From Aquimarina mycalae (GTDB taxonomy: Bacteria > Bacteroidota > Bacteroidia > Flavobacteriales > Flavobacteriaceae), in NCBI RefSeq assembly GCF_029906345.1, contig NZ_JARYGY010000011.1, forward strand, positions 46,465 through 110,464: a stretch of 64,000 nucleotides of DNA, in the 5' to 3' direction. Below, one piece after another: positions 1 through 8,542 of this stretch. The notes below the pieces were generated by a model. It saw only the letters and a list, made by a program, of their open reading frames with translations, had not been told where the DNA came from and did no database searches. Made by a program: the position numbers and the translations under genes. Position 1 is the stretch's first letter; the number at the start of each line of letters is the position of its first letter.

Positions 1-326
1 GTGCTAATGATGGTGCTGCGCTAGGATTGATTGATTTGTTTGATTTTAATCCTATTCATAATAGAGTAGGAGTTGGAATCCTTATTGCTGAAAAAGAATC
101 TCGTGGAAAAGGATACGGAAAAGAGGCACTGAAACTTATAATAAATTACGGAAAAACACATCTTCGCTTGCATCAATTATATGCTAATATTGCAGAAGAT
201 AATTTTGCAAGTGTAAAATTGTTTGAAGGACAAGGATTTCAGAAAATAGGAATAAAAAAAGAATGGAACCTTGTTGCAGGTAAGTACAAGGACGAACTTT
301 TATATCAACTTATATATGTACATTAA
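1..326 (+). CDS. GNAT-family N-acetyltransferase, C-terminal part (5' end outside window)
   Basis: The frame is open from base 3 with no start needed inside the window, so the gene begins upstream. The visible part has the GNAT acetyl-CoA-binding signature (EKESRGKGYGKEAL) followed by a strand-helix stretch ending in NFASVKLFEGQGFQKIG, the usual motif A/B region of RimJ/RimL-like N-acetyltransferases. It would transfer acetyl from acetyl-CoA to an amine; the substrate cannot be told. The stop overlaps the start of mltG by 11 bases, which suggests translational coupling. Confidence 0.85.
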   Translation, partial: ANDGAALGLIDLFDFNPIHNRVGVGILIAEKESRGKGYGKEALKLIINYGKTHLRLHQLYANIAEDNFASVKLFEGQGFQKIGIKKEWNLVAGKYKDELLYQLIYVH

Positions 327-1359
327 AAGAATTTTATTGATAATAGCTCTAATAGGTTTAATAGGGGGTGGTGTGTTTGCATATTATGTGTATCAAGCTG
401 TTTTTTCTCCAAACACTAATTTTGAAACTGAAACAGTTACTATATATATACCTTCTGGAACAACATATCCAGAATTAAGAAAAATAATTCATCCTTTAGT
501 AAAGAATTCTTCGAGTTTTGATAAGATTGCTGCTAAAAAGGGGTATGCTAAAAAGGTGAAAGCAGGGAGGTATATTATAAAAAAAGGTTTAAATAATAAT
601 GAACTTGTTGATTTGTTGAGAAGTAAGAATACTCCGATTCAATTGAGTTATAATAATCAAGAAAGGTTAGAAAACCTGGCAGGCAGGGTTGCTCAGCAAA
701 TAGAAGCAGATAGTTTGTCATTACTTAAGGCTTTTAAAGATGATGCGTTTATAAATGCTCATGGTTTTACAATTGATAATGCTTTGTCCATGTATGTTCC
801 TAATAAGTATGAATTTTTTTGGAATACATCTGCCAAACAATTTAGAGATCGAATGTGGAAAGAATATAATCGTTTCTGGAATGATCGTAGAAAAGAAAAA
901 GCAAAGGGCATCGGTCTTACTTTAAATCAGGTTGTTATTGTTGCTTCTATAGTGCAGAAAGAAACGGCAAAGGTAGACGAACGACCTAGAGTAGCGGGTG
1001 TGTATCTGAATCGATACAAAAATGGATGGAAGCTGGATGCAGACCCTACTGTCATTTATGCAATTAAGAAACATAGAGGTGATTGGAACGCAGTTATTAA
1101 AAGAGTTTTATATAAAGATCTTGAACTTGATAGTCCATATAATACATATAAATATAAAAACTTACCTCCAGGACCAATTACAATGCCAGATATATCTTCT
1201 ATTGATGCAGTTCTAAATTACGAAAAGCATGAATACTACTTCTTTGTGTCTAATGTAGAGAATTTTGGATATCATAAATTTGCAAAGACCATTGCGCAAC
1301 ATAATAGGAACAAAAAACAGTACGTAAATTGGATCAATAAACAAGGGATAAAACGATAA
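316..1359 (+). CDS. mltG: endolytic murein transglycosylase MltG (YceG family)
   Basis: This membrane-anchored lytic transglycosylase cuts nascent glycan strands in the periplasm and is thought to end peptidoglycan polymerisation. I chose the ATG at 316, giving 347 residues, because the protein then opens with a short basic stretch and one membrane helix (about 4-27), as in the family; an in-frame extension to 271 would add a nonsensical head inside the upstream gene. The catalytic region shows SIVQKETA (211-218), with Glu216 as the probable catalytic acid, followed by YLNRYKNGWKLDADPTVIYA around 230-249, a hallmark of YceG. It overlaps the preceding GNAT gene by 11 bp. Confidence 0.95.
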   Translation: MYIKRILLIIALIGLIGGGVFAYYVYQAVFSPNTNFETETVTIYIPSGTTYPELRKIIHPLVKNSSSFDKIAAKKGYAKKVKAGRYIIKKGLNNNELVDLLRSKNTPIQLSYNNQERLENLAGRVAQQIEADSLSLLKAFKDDAFINAHGFTIDNALSMYVPNKYEFFWNTSAKQFRDRMWKEYNRFWNDRRKEKAKGIGLTLNQVVIVASIVQKETAKVDERPRVAGVYLNRYKNGWKLDADPTVIYAIKKHRGDWNAVIKRVLYKDLELDSPYNTYKYKNLPPGPITMPDISSIDAVLNYEKHEYYFFVSNVENFGYHKFAKTIAQHNRNKKQYVNWINKQGIKR

Positions 1360-1644
1360 GAATAGCAAGGCTGATTTTGTAGGAGAAAAATGATTTTTTT
1401 TCTTGACTCTGTCCAATTTATCTAAAATTTATTAACAATAACGTTTGATTTTTTGTGAATTACTCTCAAAGTAGGCTGTTCATTTTTTATCGATAAAAGT
1501 TCCTTATTTGATGTTTAAGTGCGTTTTTTGAGTCCTTTTTTAGGTTTTTTTGCTTTTTTTTAAGATGTTTTTTTGTGTAAATAGCTGTTTTTCAGTGTTG
1601 TAAATAAATTAACGCTTTGTTCTTTATATCTTATAAAAAAATTG

Positions 1645-1652
1645 TATATTTG
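1645..1652 (+). promoter_or_regulatory. Bacteroidetes-type -7 promoter element
   Basis: TATATTTG matches the TAnnTTTG consensus and is followed by GCACCGC. The nearest TTTG upstream (1616-1619) is 25 bases away, wider than usual, so the -33 element is weak. Transcription would start near 1659 and give a leader of about 55 nt. Confidence 0.6.
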
Positions 1653-1660
1653 CACCGCAA

Positions 1661-1707
1661 AAATTTAAGTAGAGGGGAACATCTTTTAGGTGTCTACTTA
1701 GAAATTT
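1661..1707 (+). promoter_or_regulatory. leader hairpin just upstream of the start codon
   Basis: TAAGTAGA (1666-1673) pairs with TCTACTTA (1693-1700). AAATTT (1661-1666) can extend the stem against 1702-1707 with a small bulge. Inside the loop CATC (1680-1683) can pair with GGTG (1689-1692). The structure ends six bases before the ATG at 1713 and could affect translation or mRNA stability. Confidence 0.45.
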
Positions 1708-1712
1708 TTTAT

Positions 1713-2363
1713 ATGATAAAGAGGATAATTGGATTATCAGTAATTCTTACAATTGGAGGGGTTGTATTAGTAAGTTTTACGCCAAAAAACCACATAGATT
1801 TAAGCTCATACAGTACTGAGGGGTTGGATTTGTATTATATTGCTCCTAACTTTAACGAGATAGAAGATAATATACCTGAAAATTTCATATCACCAGAACT
1901 CGGCAAATCATATGTAGGTTTTAAAGAAGCTGTTGCTTTTAAAGAATCTCGTGGAGATTATGGTGTGGTGAATCAATTTGGGTATCTGGGGAAGTACCAG
2001 TTTGGTATGGGTACACTTGCTTTAATTGGTATTAAAAATAAAAACACCTTTCTAAATAGCCCAGAACTACAAGAAAAAGCTTTTTATGCGAATCTTTCTA
2101 GAAACAAGTGGATTTTAAGAAGGGATCTTAAGTGGTTTGTTGGTAAGAGGATGAACGGTGTTTTGGTTACTGAATCTGGTGTATTGGCAGCTGCACATCT
2201 TGCAGGCCCTGGATCTGTTAAAAAATATCTTCGTAGTGGAGGTGTTGAGGGTTTTGCAGATGCATTCGGTACAACAATTCGTTATTATATGAAACGATTT
2301 TCAGGGTACGACACTTCTTATGTAATTCCTGAAAGAAAAGCTAAAGCCGAATCTGCATTTTAA
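1713..2363 (+). CDS. secreted peptidoglycan hydrolase-like protein (lysozyme/transglycosylase fold)
   Basis: The ATG at 1713 gives 216 residues starting MIKRIIGLSVILTIGG, an N-terminal membrane or signal segment; an upstream in-frame start would lie inside the promoter. The core (about 70-190) contains AVAFKESRGDYGVVNQFGYLGKYQFG, where a Glu just before SRGDY and the later GKYQFG resemble the active-site region of soluble lytic transglycosylases and goose-type lysozymes. Flavobacterial homologues are often labelled peptidoglycan-binding or LysM proteins, although no LysM repeat is visible here. It has its own promoter and leader and converges on the next gene with a 4-base stop overlap. The enzymatic role is inferred. 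Confidence 0.7.
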   Translation: MIKRIIGLSVILTIGGVVLVSFTPKNHIDLSSYSTEGLDLYYIAPNFNEIEDNIPENFISPELGKSYVGFKEAVAFKESRGDYGVVNQFGYLGKYQFGMGTLALIGIKNKNTFLNSPELQEKAFYANLSRNKWILRRDLKWFVGKRMNGVLVTESGVLAAAHLAGPGSVKKYLRSGGVEGFADAFGTTIRYYMKRFSGYDTSYVIPERKAKAESAF

Positions 2364-3091
2364 TAATCTCTCTGGATAATAAAGATTGTAGGTTTTTTAT
2401 GTAAATCTGTTGCAGTATTTTTCCATTCTTCGATCGTTTTAGTGACGATGTATTCTGTTGTTAATGTGATATCGCTGGCAATACATAATCTCGTATTAGG
2501 GTTAAGAATTGCAATAAGATCTGCAAGCATTTTATCATTTCTATAGGGAGTCTCTATAAATAGTTGAGCTTGATTTTTTTCTAAAGAATTTTTCTCAAGA
2601 CTTTTAATAGTGGATTTTCTTTCACTTTTGTCGATTGGTAAATAACCATTAAAGCAAAAATTCTGTCCATTCATACCACTACTCATCATTGCAAGTAATA
2701 TAGAAGAAGGACCTACTAAAGGAGTTACTTGTATTCCTTTTTCATGAGCGAGCCTTACTACTTCTGCACCTGGATCTGCAATGCCAGGACAACCTGCATC
2801 AGATAATAGTCCGATAGACTGACCATTAAGGCAAGGAGTCAGGTAGTTTGGTATTTCTGAAGCATCTGTGTATTTGTTTACAGAATGTATGATAAGTGAA
2901 CGCTGTGATTTGCTAGGACTCACCTTTTTTATAAATCTTCTAGCAGGTTTTTCGTTTTCAACAATGTAGTGGTTTACTTGTTCTAAAACCTTTTTTATAG
3001 ATATAGGTAGTACTTCTAGAGGGACATCGTCACCTAGTCTAGTTGGTATTAAGTATAGTTTTCCTTTTGGATCTAGGGGTTTGGACTCCAT
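2360..3091 (-). CDS. RsmI-like SAM-dependent methyltransferase (tetrapyrrole methylase fold)
   Basis: The 243-residue protein has the tetrapyrrole-methylase fold of the RsmI family (COG0313), which 2'-O-methylates C1402 of 16S rRNA. Visible family features are LYLIPTRLGD at the N-terminus, the segment IGLLSDAGCPGIADPGAEVV (about 94-113), and VTPLVGPSSILLAMMSSGMNG. Bacteroidetes often carry this shorter paralogue besides a canonical RsmI, so its exact target is uncertain. It starts 4 bp after the stop of the upstream sugar dehydrogenase, so the two are probably co-transcribed, and it overlaps the convergent gene on the plus strand. Confidence 0.85.
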   Translation of the reverse strand: MESKPLDPKGKLYLIPTRLGDDVPLEVLPISIKKVLEQVNHYIVENEKPARRFIKKVSPSKSQRSLIIHSVNKYTDASEIPNYLTPCLNGQSIGLLSDAGCPGIADPGAEVVRLAHEKGIQVTPLVGPSSILLAMMSSGMNGQNFCFNGYLPIDKSERKSTIKSLEKNSLEKNQAQLFIETPYRNDKMLADLIAILNPNTRLCIASDITLTTEYIVTKTIEEWKNTATDLHKKPTIFIIQRDY

Positions 3092-3094
3092 AGT

Positions 3095-4486
3095 TTATTT
3101 GATCACTAATTTTTGGTTAAGTTCGTTTTGATTTATGTCTTTTATCTTAAAAATGTATAATCCTGCTGGTAATGAGCTGATGTCGTATGTACGCATGCTT
3201 TCTTGGTTAAGTAGTTTTTGTTGAACTACCTTGCCTTTTAGATCATATATTGCAATACTACTAATTTTTTTGCTAAAGTCAATATTGATATAGGTGTCAG
3301 CAGGGTTTGGATATAAGGTAGCTGAGTTTGATTGGTTTTCTGTGATTCCTAATACATTGCTATCAACTATTTGGTAGATTGTTCCATTGTCTCTTCCAGC
3401 AATGTATAATTCGTTGTTTATATCTTCTCCAAAAGCAGCAAATCCAGCATTGTTGATTCCTGTAAAATATGTTATTGTTCCACCGCTGTTTTCAATCATT
3501 CCAATCTCATTGCTACAGTAATCCGCAAATAAGTACTTTCCTTGTATGTCTGAAAATTTAGTCCCTCGGTATACATAACCTCCAGTAATAGAACATTTAA
3601 AAGCTCCGCTTGTGGTATGTGTGTATTCTGAAACGGGGAAAGTAAGGTCGTTATTGTTGGCAGGGCAGTTTCCTGTGCTGTTAAAGCTTATGGATCCTTC
3701 GAAACATCTCCAGCCATAATTTATTTCTTTAGGATTTCCGGATACTTTATTGATTTCTTCAATGTTTGTTTGACCTACATCTGCAATCCATAAATCATCT
3801 GTTTGGCTATCAAAGGAAAATTTCCAAGGATTACGTAATCCATATGCCCAAATTTCGTCAGCTCCATTAGTCCCAACAAATGGATTATCGGATGGGGTAT
3901 AAGGAGGCGCAATATCTACATCTAGGCGAAGTATCTTGCCGAGAAGAAGGTTTATGTTTTGCGCACGATCTCCTGGATCCCCTCCATCACCACCATCACC
4001 ACTTCCGATGTATAATTTATTATCAGGTCCAAAAATTATGTTGCCTCCATTGTGATTTGTAAAAGGTTGAGAGAATTCTAGGATTTTTAGCTCTGTAGTG
4101 TTGTCACCTAAATCACTATTGGTGGCGTCTCGCTCAAATCTTGATATTACAGAATTACCATTAGGAGCGATATAATACACATAGAAAAAACGATTATTAG
4201 AATAATTAGGGTGGAAAGCGAGTCCTAAAAGTCCTTGCTCGTTTTGTCTATTGGGTTCTTGTATGATTAGGTTAGAAAGATCTAAAAAAGGAGTGGCATT
4301 TGTAGTGCCGTTAGTGTTTAGGATTTTTATTAATCCCCCTTGTTCTACTATGAATAACCTGCTATCTCCAGCATTGGTTATTGTTAAAGGTCTGGTAAAA
4401 CCTGTTGCGAAAGATTCGAGACTTATACTTTGGCAATTTCCAGAGTAGTATAGGAAGGATATACAAAAAATGATGATTTTTTTCAT
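3095..4486 (-). CDS. secreted PQQ-type sugar dehydrogenase with T9SS sorting domain
   Basis: The 463-residue protein begins with a signal peptide (MKKIIIFCISFLYYSGNCQS) and contains a glucose/sorbosone dehydrogenase-type beta-propeller. Markers are FIVEQGGLIKIL, GLLGLAFHPNY, NHNGGNIIFGPDNKLYIGSGDGG and a GLRNPWKFSFD block. Soluble relatives (YliI/aldose sugar dehydrogenase) oxidise sugars using PQQ. The C-terminus (about 388-463), with LYPNPADTYINI and a terminal QKLVIK strand, is a type A T9SS sorting domain, so the enzyme should be exported across the outer membrane. Its substrate is unknown. It sits between a phosphatase gene downstream of dnaA and the RsmI-like gene. Confidence 0.88.
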   Translation of the reverse strand: MKKIIIFCISFLYYSGNCQSISLESFATGFTRPLTITNAGDSRLFIVEQGGLIKILNTNGTTNATPFLDLSNLIIQEPNRQNEQGLLGLAFHPNYSNNRFFYVYYIAPNGNSVISRFERDATNSDLGDNTTELKILEFSQPFTNHNGGNIIFGPDNKLYIGSGDGGDGGDPGDRAQNINLLLGKILRLDVDIAPPYTPSDNPFVGTNGADEIWAYGLRNPWKFSFDSQTDDLWIADVGQTNIEEINKVSGNPKEINYGWRCFEGSISFNSTGNCPANNNDLTFPVSEYTHTTSGAFKCSITGGYVYRGTKFSDIQGKYLFADYCSNEIGMIENSGGTITYFTGINNAGFAAFGEDINNELYIAGRDNGTIYQIVDSNVLGITENQSNSATLYPNPADTYINIDFSKKISSIAIYDLKGKVVQQKLLNQESMRTYDISSLPAGLYIFKIKDINQNELNQKLVIK

Positions 4487-4560
4487 GAAATTGTATATTT
4501 AAGTGGGTTAATGGTTATTAAATATACAAAAACTTTGTTTTTTAACTCTTGATAGTTTTC

Positions 4561-5013
4561 TTATAGCTTTCTTGCTATAGTATCACAAGCGCTTTGTAGC
4601 ATTTTAAAAACGTCTTCAAAACCTTGTTCGCCACCGTAATATGGATCTGGAACATCTAGTCCTGCGTTTGGTTGTAGCTCGTCTAAAATGAGCTTTACCT
4701 TTTGCTTGTCGGTTTCGTTTCTAGAAAGTTGGATAATATTGTTGTAGTTAGAATTATCCATAGGGTAAATGAAATCGTAGGTGTCAAAGTCACTAATTTT
4801 AAATTGAGCGGCTCTTTGGTTGGTGATATCTATATCATATTTTTTAGCGATTTCTATGGATCTTCTGTCTGGTTTTTCTCCAATATGATAACTGCTAGTT
4901 CCGCAGGAGTCTACCTGGAACCTTTCTGGGTCAAGTTTAGATTGTAAAATTCCTTCTGCTAATGGTGACCTGCAAATGTTTCCGAGGCAAACCATTAGTA
5001 TCTTGACAGTCAT
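4561..5013 (-). CDS. low-molecular-weight protein-tyrosine phosphatase
   Basis: The 150-residue protein has the phosphatase P-loop CLGNICRS (Cys9 to Ser16, CX5R type) directly after the first strand and the general-acid motif DPYYGG (Asp123) near the C-terminus, the two diagnostic sites of cytosolic low-molecular-weight phosphotyrosine phosphatases. In flavobacteria the gene commonly follows dnaA, as here, with 12 bp between the dnaA stop and this ATG, so co-transcription with dnaA is likely. The natural substrate is unknown. Confidence 0.93.
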   Translation of the reverse strand: MTVKILMVCLGNICRSPLAEGILQSKLDPERFQVDSCGTSSYHIGEKPDRRSIEIAKKYDIDITNQRAAQFKISDFDTYDFIYPMDNSNYNNIIQLSRNETDKQKVKLILDELQPNAGLDVPDPYYGGEQGFEDVFKMLQSACDTIARKL

Positions 5014-5025
5014 TTTAATATAGAG

Positions 5026-6453
5026 TTATAGGGTAAGTTTTTTGCCAAGATCTTCAACATACTTTCTAAACTGCTTGTCGGTAGAAGAAAGGTTGTCTAC
5101 TGTTTTACAGGCATGTAATACTGTAGCGTGATCTCTTTTTCCTATTTGTGTGCCAATACTTGCTAGTGAAGCTTTGGTTAGCTTTTTTGCAAAGAACATT
5201 GCTAATTGACGAGCTTGTACGATATGACGTTTACGTGTTTTGGATTGAAGTGTTTCTACATCCATTTGGAAATAATCGCTTACAACTTTTTGGATGTAAT
5301 CAATAGATACTTCACGTTTGGTGTTTTTAACGTAATTATCCACAATTGCTTTTGCAAGATCAATTGTAATATCCTTTTTGTTGAAAGAGGAGTGTGCTAT
5401 TAAAGAAATAATAGCTCCTTCTAACTCGCGGATATTTGTTTTAATGTTATTAGCTAAAAACTCTACAATATCTTCTGGCATCTCAACACCATCACGATAC
5501 AGTTTGTTTTTTATGATTGAAATTCTAGTTTCGAAATCTGGTTGATGCAATTCTGCAGATAGTCCCCATTTGAAACGAGAAAGTAATCTTTGTTCTATGT
5601 CTTGCATATCAACAGGTGCCTTGTCACTTGTTAAGATTACTTGTTTGCCGTTTTGATGCAAATGGTTAAATATATGGAAGAAAACATCTTGTGTTCCTGC
5701 TTTTCCTGATAATAGCTGAATATCGTCTACAATTAATACATCTATAATTTGATAAAAATGTATGAAATCATTTCGGTTATTCTTTTTTACAGATTCTATA
5801 TATTGTTGCGTGAATTTTTCTGCAGATATATATAATACGGTTTTCTCAGGATAATTGTCTTTTATATTTACACCTATCGCATGAGCTAAGTGTGTCTTTC
5901 CTAATCCAACTCCTCCAAATATTAAAAGTGGGTTAAAAGAAGTCCCTCCAGGTTTGTTGGCTACTGCCATACCAGCAGATCGAGCCAATCTATTAGAATC
6001 TCCTTCTAAGAAATTTTCAAAATTATAACTTGGATTTAATTGAGATTCAATTTTTACATTTCGAATCCCAGGAATCACAAATGGGTTTTTAAGTTCTGGA
6101 TTTTTACTTTTGATAGGAACATCTACTTCTTGAGAGCTTACCGCGGTTCTATTAGAGCTTGGTATCTTTTCAGTAAATGGTTTTTTGTTACCGTAGGTGT
6201 TTTCCATCTTAATGATGTACACTAATTTGGCAGTTTCTCCTAATTCTCGAGTAAGGGATACTTTAAGAAGATTTACATAATGTTCTTCTAGCCACTCATA
6301 GAAAAATTTACTAGGTACTTGAATGCTTAATGCGCTATCCGTAAGCTTTACAGCTTTAATAGGTTCAAACCAGGTTTTAAAAGCTTGAGGGGTAATGTTG
6401 TCCTCTATAAAAGACAGGCAATTATCCCAAACTGATTGCGCAGTTATATTCAT
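5026..6453 (-). CDS. dnaA: chromosomal replication initiator protein DnaA
   Basis: DnaA binds DnaA boxes at oriC and opens the origin in its ATP form. The 475-residue protein shows the usual four domains: an N-terminal domain I (1-80), a short linker, the AAA+ core with Walker A GGVGLGKTH (180-188) and Walker B VLIVDDIQLL (239-248), and the C-terminal DNA-binding domain with the signature DHATVLHACK (441-450). I found no cluster of DnaA boxes in the 191-bp upstream region, so oriC is not evidently here. A single perfect box TTATCCACA lies inside the gene at 5336-5344, encoding part of IVDNYV. The LMW phosphatase follows 12 bp downstream. Confidence 0.98.
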   Translation of the reverse strand: MNITAQSVWDNCLSFIEDNITPQAFKTWFEPIKAVKLTDSALSIQVPSKFFYEWLEEHYVNLLKVSLTRELGETAKLVYIIKMENTYGNKKPFTEKIPSSNRTAVSSQEVDVPIKSKNPELKNPFVIPGIRNVKIESQLNPSYNFENFLEGDSNRLARSAGMAVANKPGGTSFNPLLIFGGVGLGKTHLAHAIGVNIKDNYPEKTVLYISAEKFTQQYIESVKKNNRNDFIHFYQIIDVLIVDDIQLLSGKAGTQDVFFHIFNHLHQNGKQVILTSDKAPVDMQDIEQRLLSRFKWGLSAELHQPDFETRISIIKNKLYRDGVEMPEDIVEFLANNIKTNIRELEGAIISLIAHSSFNKKDITIDLAKAIVDNYVKNTKREVSIDYIQKVVSDYFQMDVETLQSKTRKRHIVQARQLAMFFAKKLTKASLASIGTQIGKRDHATVLHACKTVDNLSSTDKQFRKYVEDLGKKLTL

Positions 6454-6644
6454 TAGAGTGGTTAGATTACTTTTATTTGGTTATTAAAGGAAAATTGTTG
6501 AAAATATTCCTACTTCTTTTGTTTGACAAATATGTGAACAAAAAATGTAAAAAAAAAACGATTTAGGGGTTGAATTTTAATTATTTTTTTCGCATACTTT
6601 AATAAATGTAATTTTACATAATTTATAGTTTTTTAAGTTAAAAT

Positions 6645-7058
6645 ATGTCAATCATTTCTGAAACTTCAATAAAAGTTAGATATTCCGAAACAGATCAAAT
6701 GGGAGTCGTTCATCACGGTAATTATGCGCAATATTTAGAGTTATCCCGAATCGACTGGCTATCCAGATTAGGTGTTTCTTATAAATCTATGGAAGAAAGC
6801 GGTATTATGCTTCCCGTTTTTAAAATAGATTTTAAATTTAAGCAATCTGCTTTCTTTGACGATGAATTAACTGTTAAAACTTCGCTTAAGAAAATTCCTG
6901 CTGCGCGAATTGTTTTTGATTATGAAATTTATAATCAAAAACAAGAATTATTAACAATAGCTTCTACAACATTAGTTTTTGTTGATTCAGAAACCAGAAA
7001 ACCAATTTTATGCCCTTCTTATTTATTAAAAATAATAGAAAAAGAATTAGTCATCTAA
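6645..7058 (+). CDS. acyl-CoA thioesterase, YbgC/4HBT hotdog family
   Basis: The 137-residue protein is a single hotdog domain. The motif RYSETDQMGVVHHGNYAQYLE (12-32), with Asp17 and the following His-His-Gly-Asn-Tyr, matches the active-site helix entry of YbgC and 4-hydroxybenzoyl-CoA thioesterases, which hydrolyse acyl-CoA thioesters in the cytoplasm. The acyl substrate cannot be read from sequence. It is divergent from dnaA, and its 3' end overlaps the convergent YigZ gene by 12 bp. Confidence 0.9.
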   Translation: MSIISETSIKVRYSETDQMGVVHHGNYAQYLELSRIDWLSRLGVSYKSMEESGIMLPVFKIDFKFKQSAFFDDELTVKTSLKKIPAARIVFDYEIYNQKQELLTIASTTLVFVDSETRKPILCPSYLLKIIEKELVI

Positions 7059-7661
7059 TCTTTTAATTTCTATTTCGTACAACGCAGAGAAAAGATCATT
7101 TATTTCATCAGCAAGCTTTTTTCTTACAGAAATAAATAATTTACAATCTAATTCTAGCTTTTGATTAGTAATAATGAGTTGGCGTTCTTTAATTATTCGC
7201 ATCACCTTATTCATGTTTTTATATTCAAAAGCGATACAGAAATTAATGTTAATAGTTTTTTCTATAATATCAGAAGATGTTATTGCTAATTGAGCAGCGG
7301 TTCTATATGCATTAATCAATCCGCCTACTCCAAGTTTTACTCCTCCAAAATAACGAACCACTACGACCAGAACATTGGTGATTTTATAAGATAGGATTTG
7401 ACCATAAATAGGCTGTCCTGCAGAATTAGAAGGTTCTCCATCATCATTACTACGATATCTAATGTTCTCTGTGCCTAGTTGCCAAGCATAACACCAATGT
7501 CTTGCTGCATGATGTTGTTTTTTTAAACCATCAAGAATTGGTTTTACTTCTTCTTCTGAAGTAATAGGAAAAGCATACCCAAAGAATTTACTATTCTTGT
7601 CTTTGAACAATGCCTCATCTCCTTTTGTAGCAATGGTTTTGTATGTGTCTGTAGTGCTCAA
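7047..7661 (-). CDS. YigZ family (IMPACT N-terminal) protein
   Basis: The protein has the UPF0029/IMPACT motif set: FKDKNSKFFGYAFPI, HHAARHWCYAW, SNDDGEPSNSAGQPIYGQI and VVRYFGGVKLGVGGL. It belongs to the YigZ family; the molecular role is poorly defined, with translation control inferred from eukaryotic IMPACT. There is no ATG at the conserved start. I propose the TTG at 7661 (LSTTDTYKTI read as Met), giving 204 residues, the usual family length. An ATG at 7730 exists but would add 23 atypical residues inside the upstream transporter gene. The proposed start lies 5 bp after the transporter's stop. Confidence 0.85.
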   Translation of the reverse strand: MSTTDTYKTIATKGDEALFKDKNSKFFGYAFPITSEEEVKPILDGLKKQHHAARHWCYAWQLGTENIRYRSNDDGEPSNSAGQPIYGQILSYKITNVLVVVVRYFGGVKLGVGGLINAYRTAAQLAITSSDIIEKTININFCIAFEYKNMNKVMRIIKERQLIITNQKLELDCKLFISVRKKLADEINDLFSALYEIEIKRLDD

Positions 7662-7666
7662 AGCTG

Positions 7667-8542
7667 TTATAGGTTTATAGAAAAAGTGACAAGTAATATA
7701 CTTATTATTGCAAGTATGATTCCTATCCAATTTTTTAAAATTAGTTTTTCACTAAAAAAAATGATGCCTACAAGAGTAGAAACCAATAGGATAGCTACAT
7801 TGTTAATTATAAATACCGTTGAGCTATCCATACTTTCGTTTCTTAAAGCCTGAATAAGAAAGTAAATAGAAAAATAGTTTGGTACACCCAAACATATTCC
7901 TGCAATGATATTTTTTGAAGATATTTTGATAGTTCCTTGCACAGTTTTATATACTAAAATAAGAATACCTACAATTGCTGCAAACCCGAAAATAGTAGCC
8001 GAAAAAATAGGAACGTCTAGATTGGCTACATAATTAGTTTCCATAAATTTTATGCTCGTATCTATAATACCTCCTCCTAAAAAAACAGATAAAGGATATA
8101 TTAGATTTTCTTTTTTTATTGAAATCCCATCAGTAGTCTTGATAGAAGTCATATATACCGCAATGAGCGCAATAAGAATCCCTATGATTTTAAGTATTCC
8201 TGTACTTTCTTTATATACAACAATGCCAAATACAACGGGTATCACTACACTCATTTTACTGGCTACGGCTGCAACAGAGAGTCCATTTTTCTGAGTGGTA
8301 ATTGCCATTAAGTTAAAAACAAGAATAAAAATAAACCCTAAAATTATTGTCCCAAAAAACCAATCTGATTTTATAACACTATAGATTTTGATGGGTTGGG
8401 AATATGCGATTATTCCAGAAATAGAGGCTACGATGTAATTAACAACAATTGCTTGTAGCGTATCTACATTATATTTTACAAATAGCTTGAATGTAATTAA
8501 AATCAAACTTGAGGCAAGTATACTTAAAAGAAGATATATCAA
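7667..8542 (-). CDS. EamA/DMT-superfamily transporter
   Basis: The 291-residue protein consists almost entirely of about ten hydrophobic helices in two repeats of five, the layout of EamA-type drug/metabolite transporters of the inner membrane. Examples are the first helix (MIYLLLSILASSLILITF) and the last (NWIGIILAIISILLVTFSI). The substrate is unknown. Its start codon overlaps the stop of the HAD gene (ATGA-type 4-base overlap), so it belongs to the same minus-strand operon as ribD. Confidence 0.85.
   Translation of the reverse strand: MIYLLLSILASSLILITFKLFVKYNVDTLQAIVVNYIVASISGIIAYSQPIKIYSVIKSDWFFGTIILGFIFILVFNLMAITTQKNGLSVAAVASKMSVVIPVVFGIVVYKESTGILKIIGILIALIAVYMTSIKTTDGISIKKENLIYPLSVFLGGGIIDTSIKFMETNYVANLDVPIFSATIFGFAAIVGILILVYKTVQGTIKISSKNIIAGICLGVPNYFSIYFLIQALRNESMDSSTVFIINNVAILLVSTLVGIIFFSEKLILKNWIGIILAIISILLVTFSINL

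Larger units (their letters stand above)
1360..1712. other. 353-bp intergenic region with phased T-tracts and a promoter
   Basis: I see no gene here. Five runs of 6-8 T start at 1524, 1536, 1545, 1554 and 1568, roughly one helical turn apart, which predicts intrinsic curvature. They lie about 70-120 bases upstream of the -7 element at 1645. The 3' part (1653-1712) is the leader of the next gene and contains a hairpin. Confidence 0.6.

Noticed and set aside
5336..5344. Perfect DnaA box TTATCCACA inside dnaA as a sign of oriC
   Set aside because: Only one box is present, it is inside codons of a conserved protein stretch, and the AT-rich gap upstream of dnaA has no cluster of boxes. A single chance match is likely.
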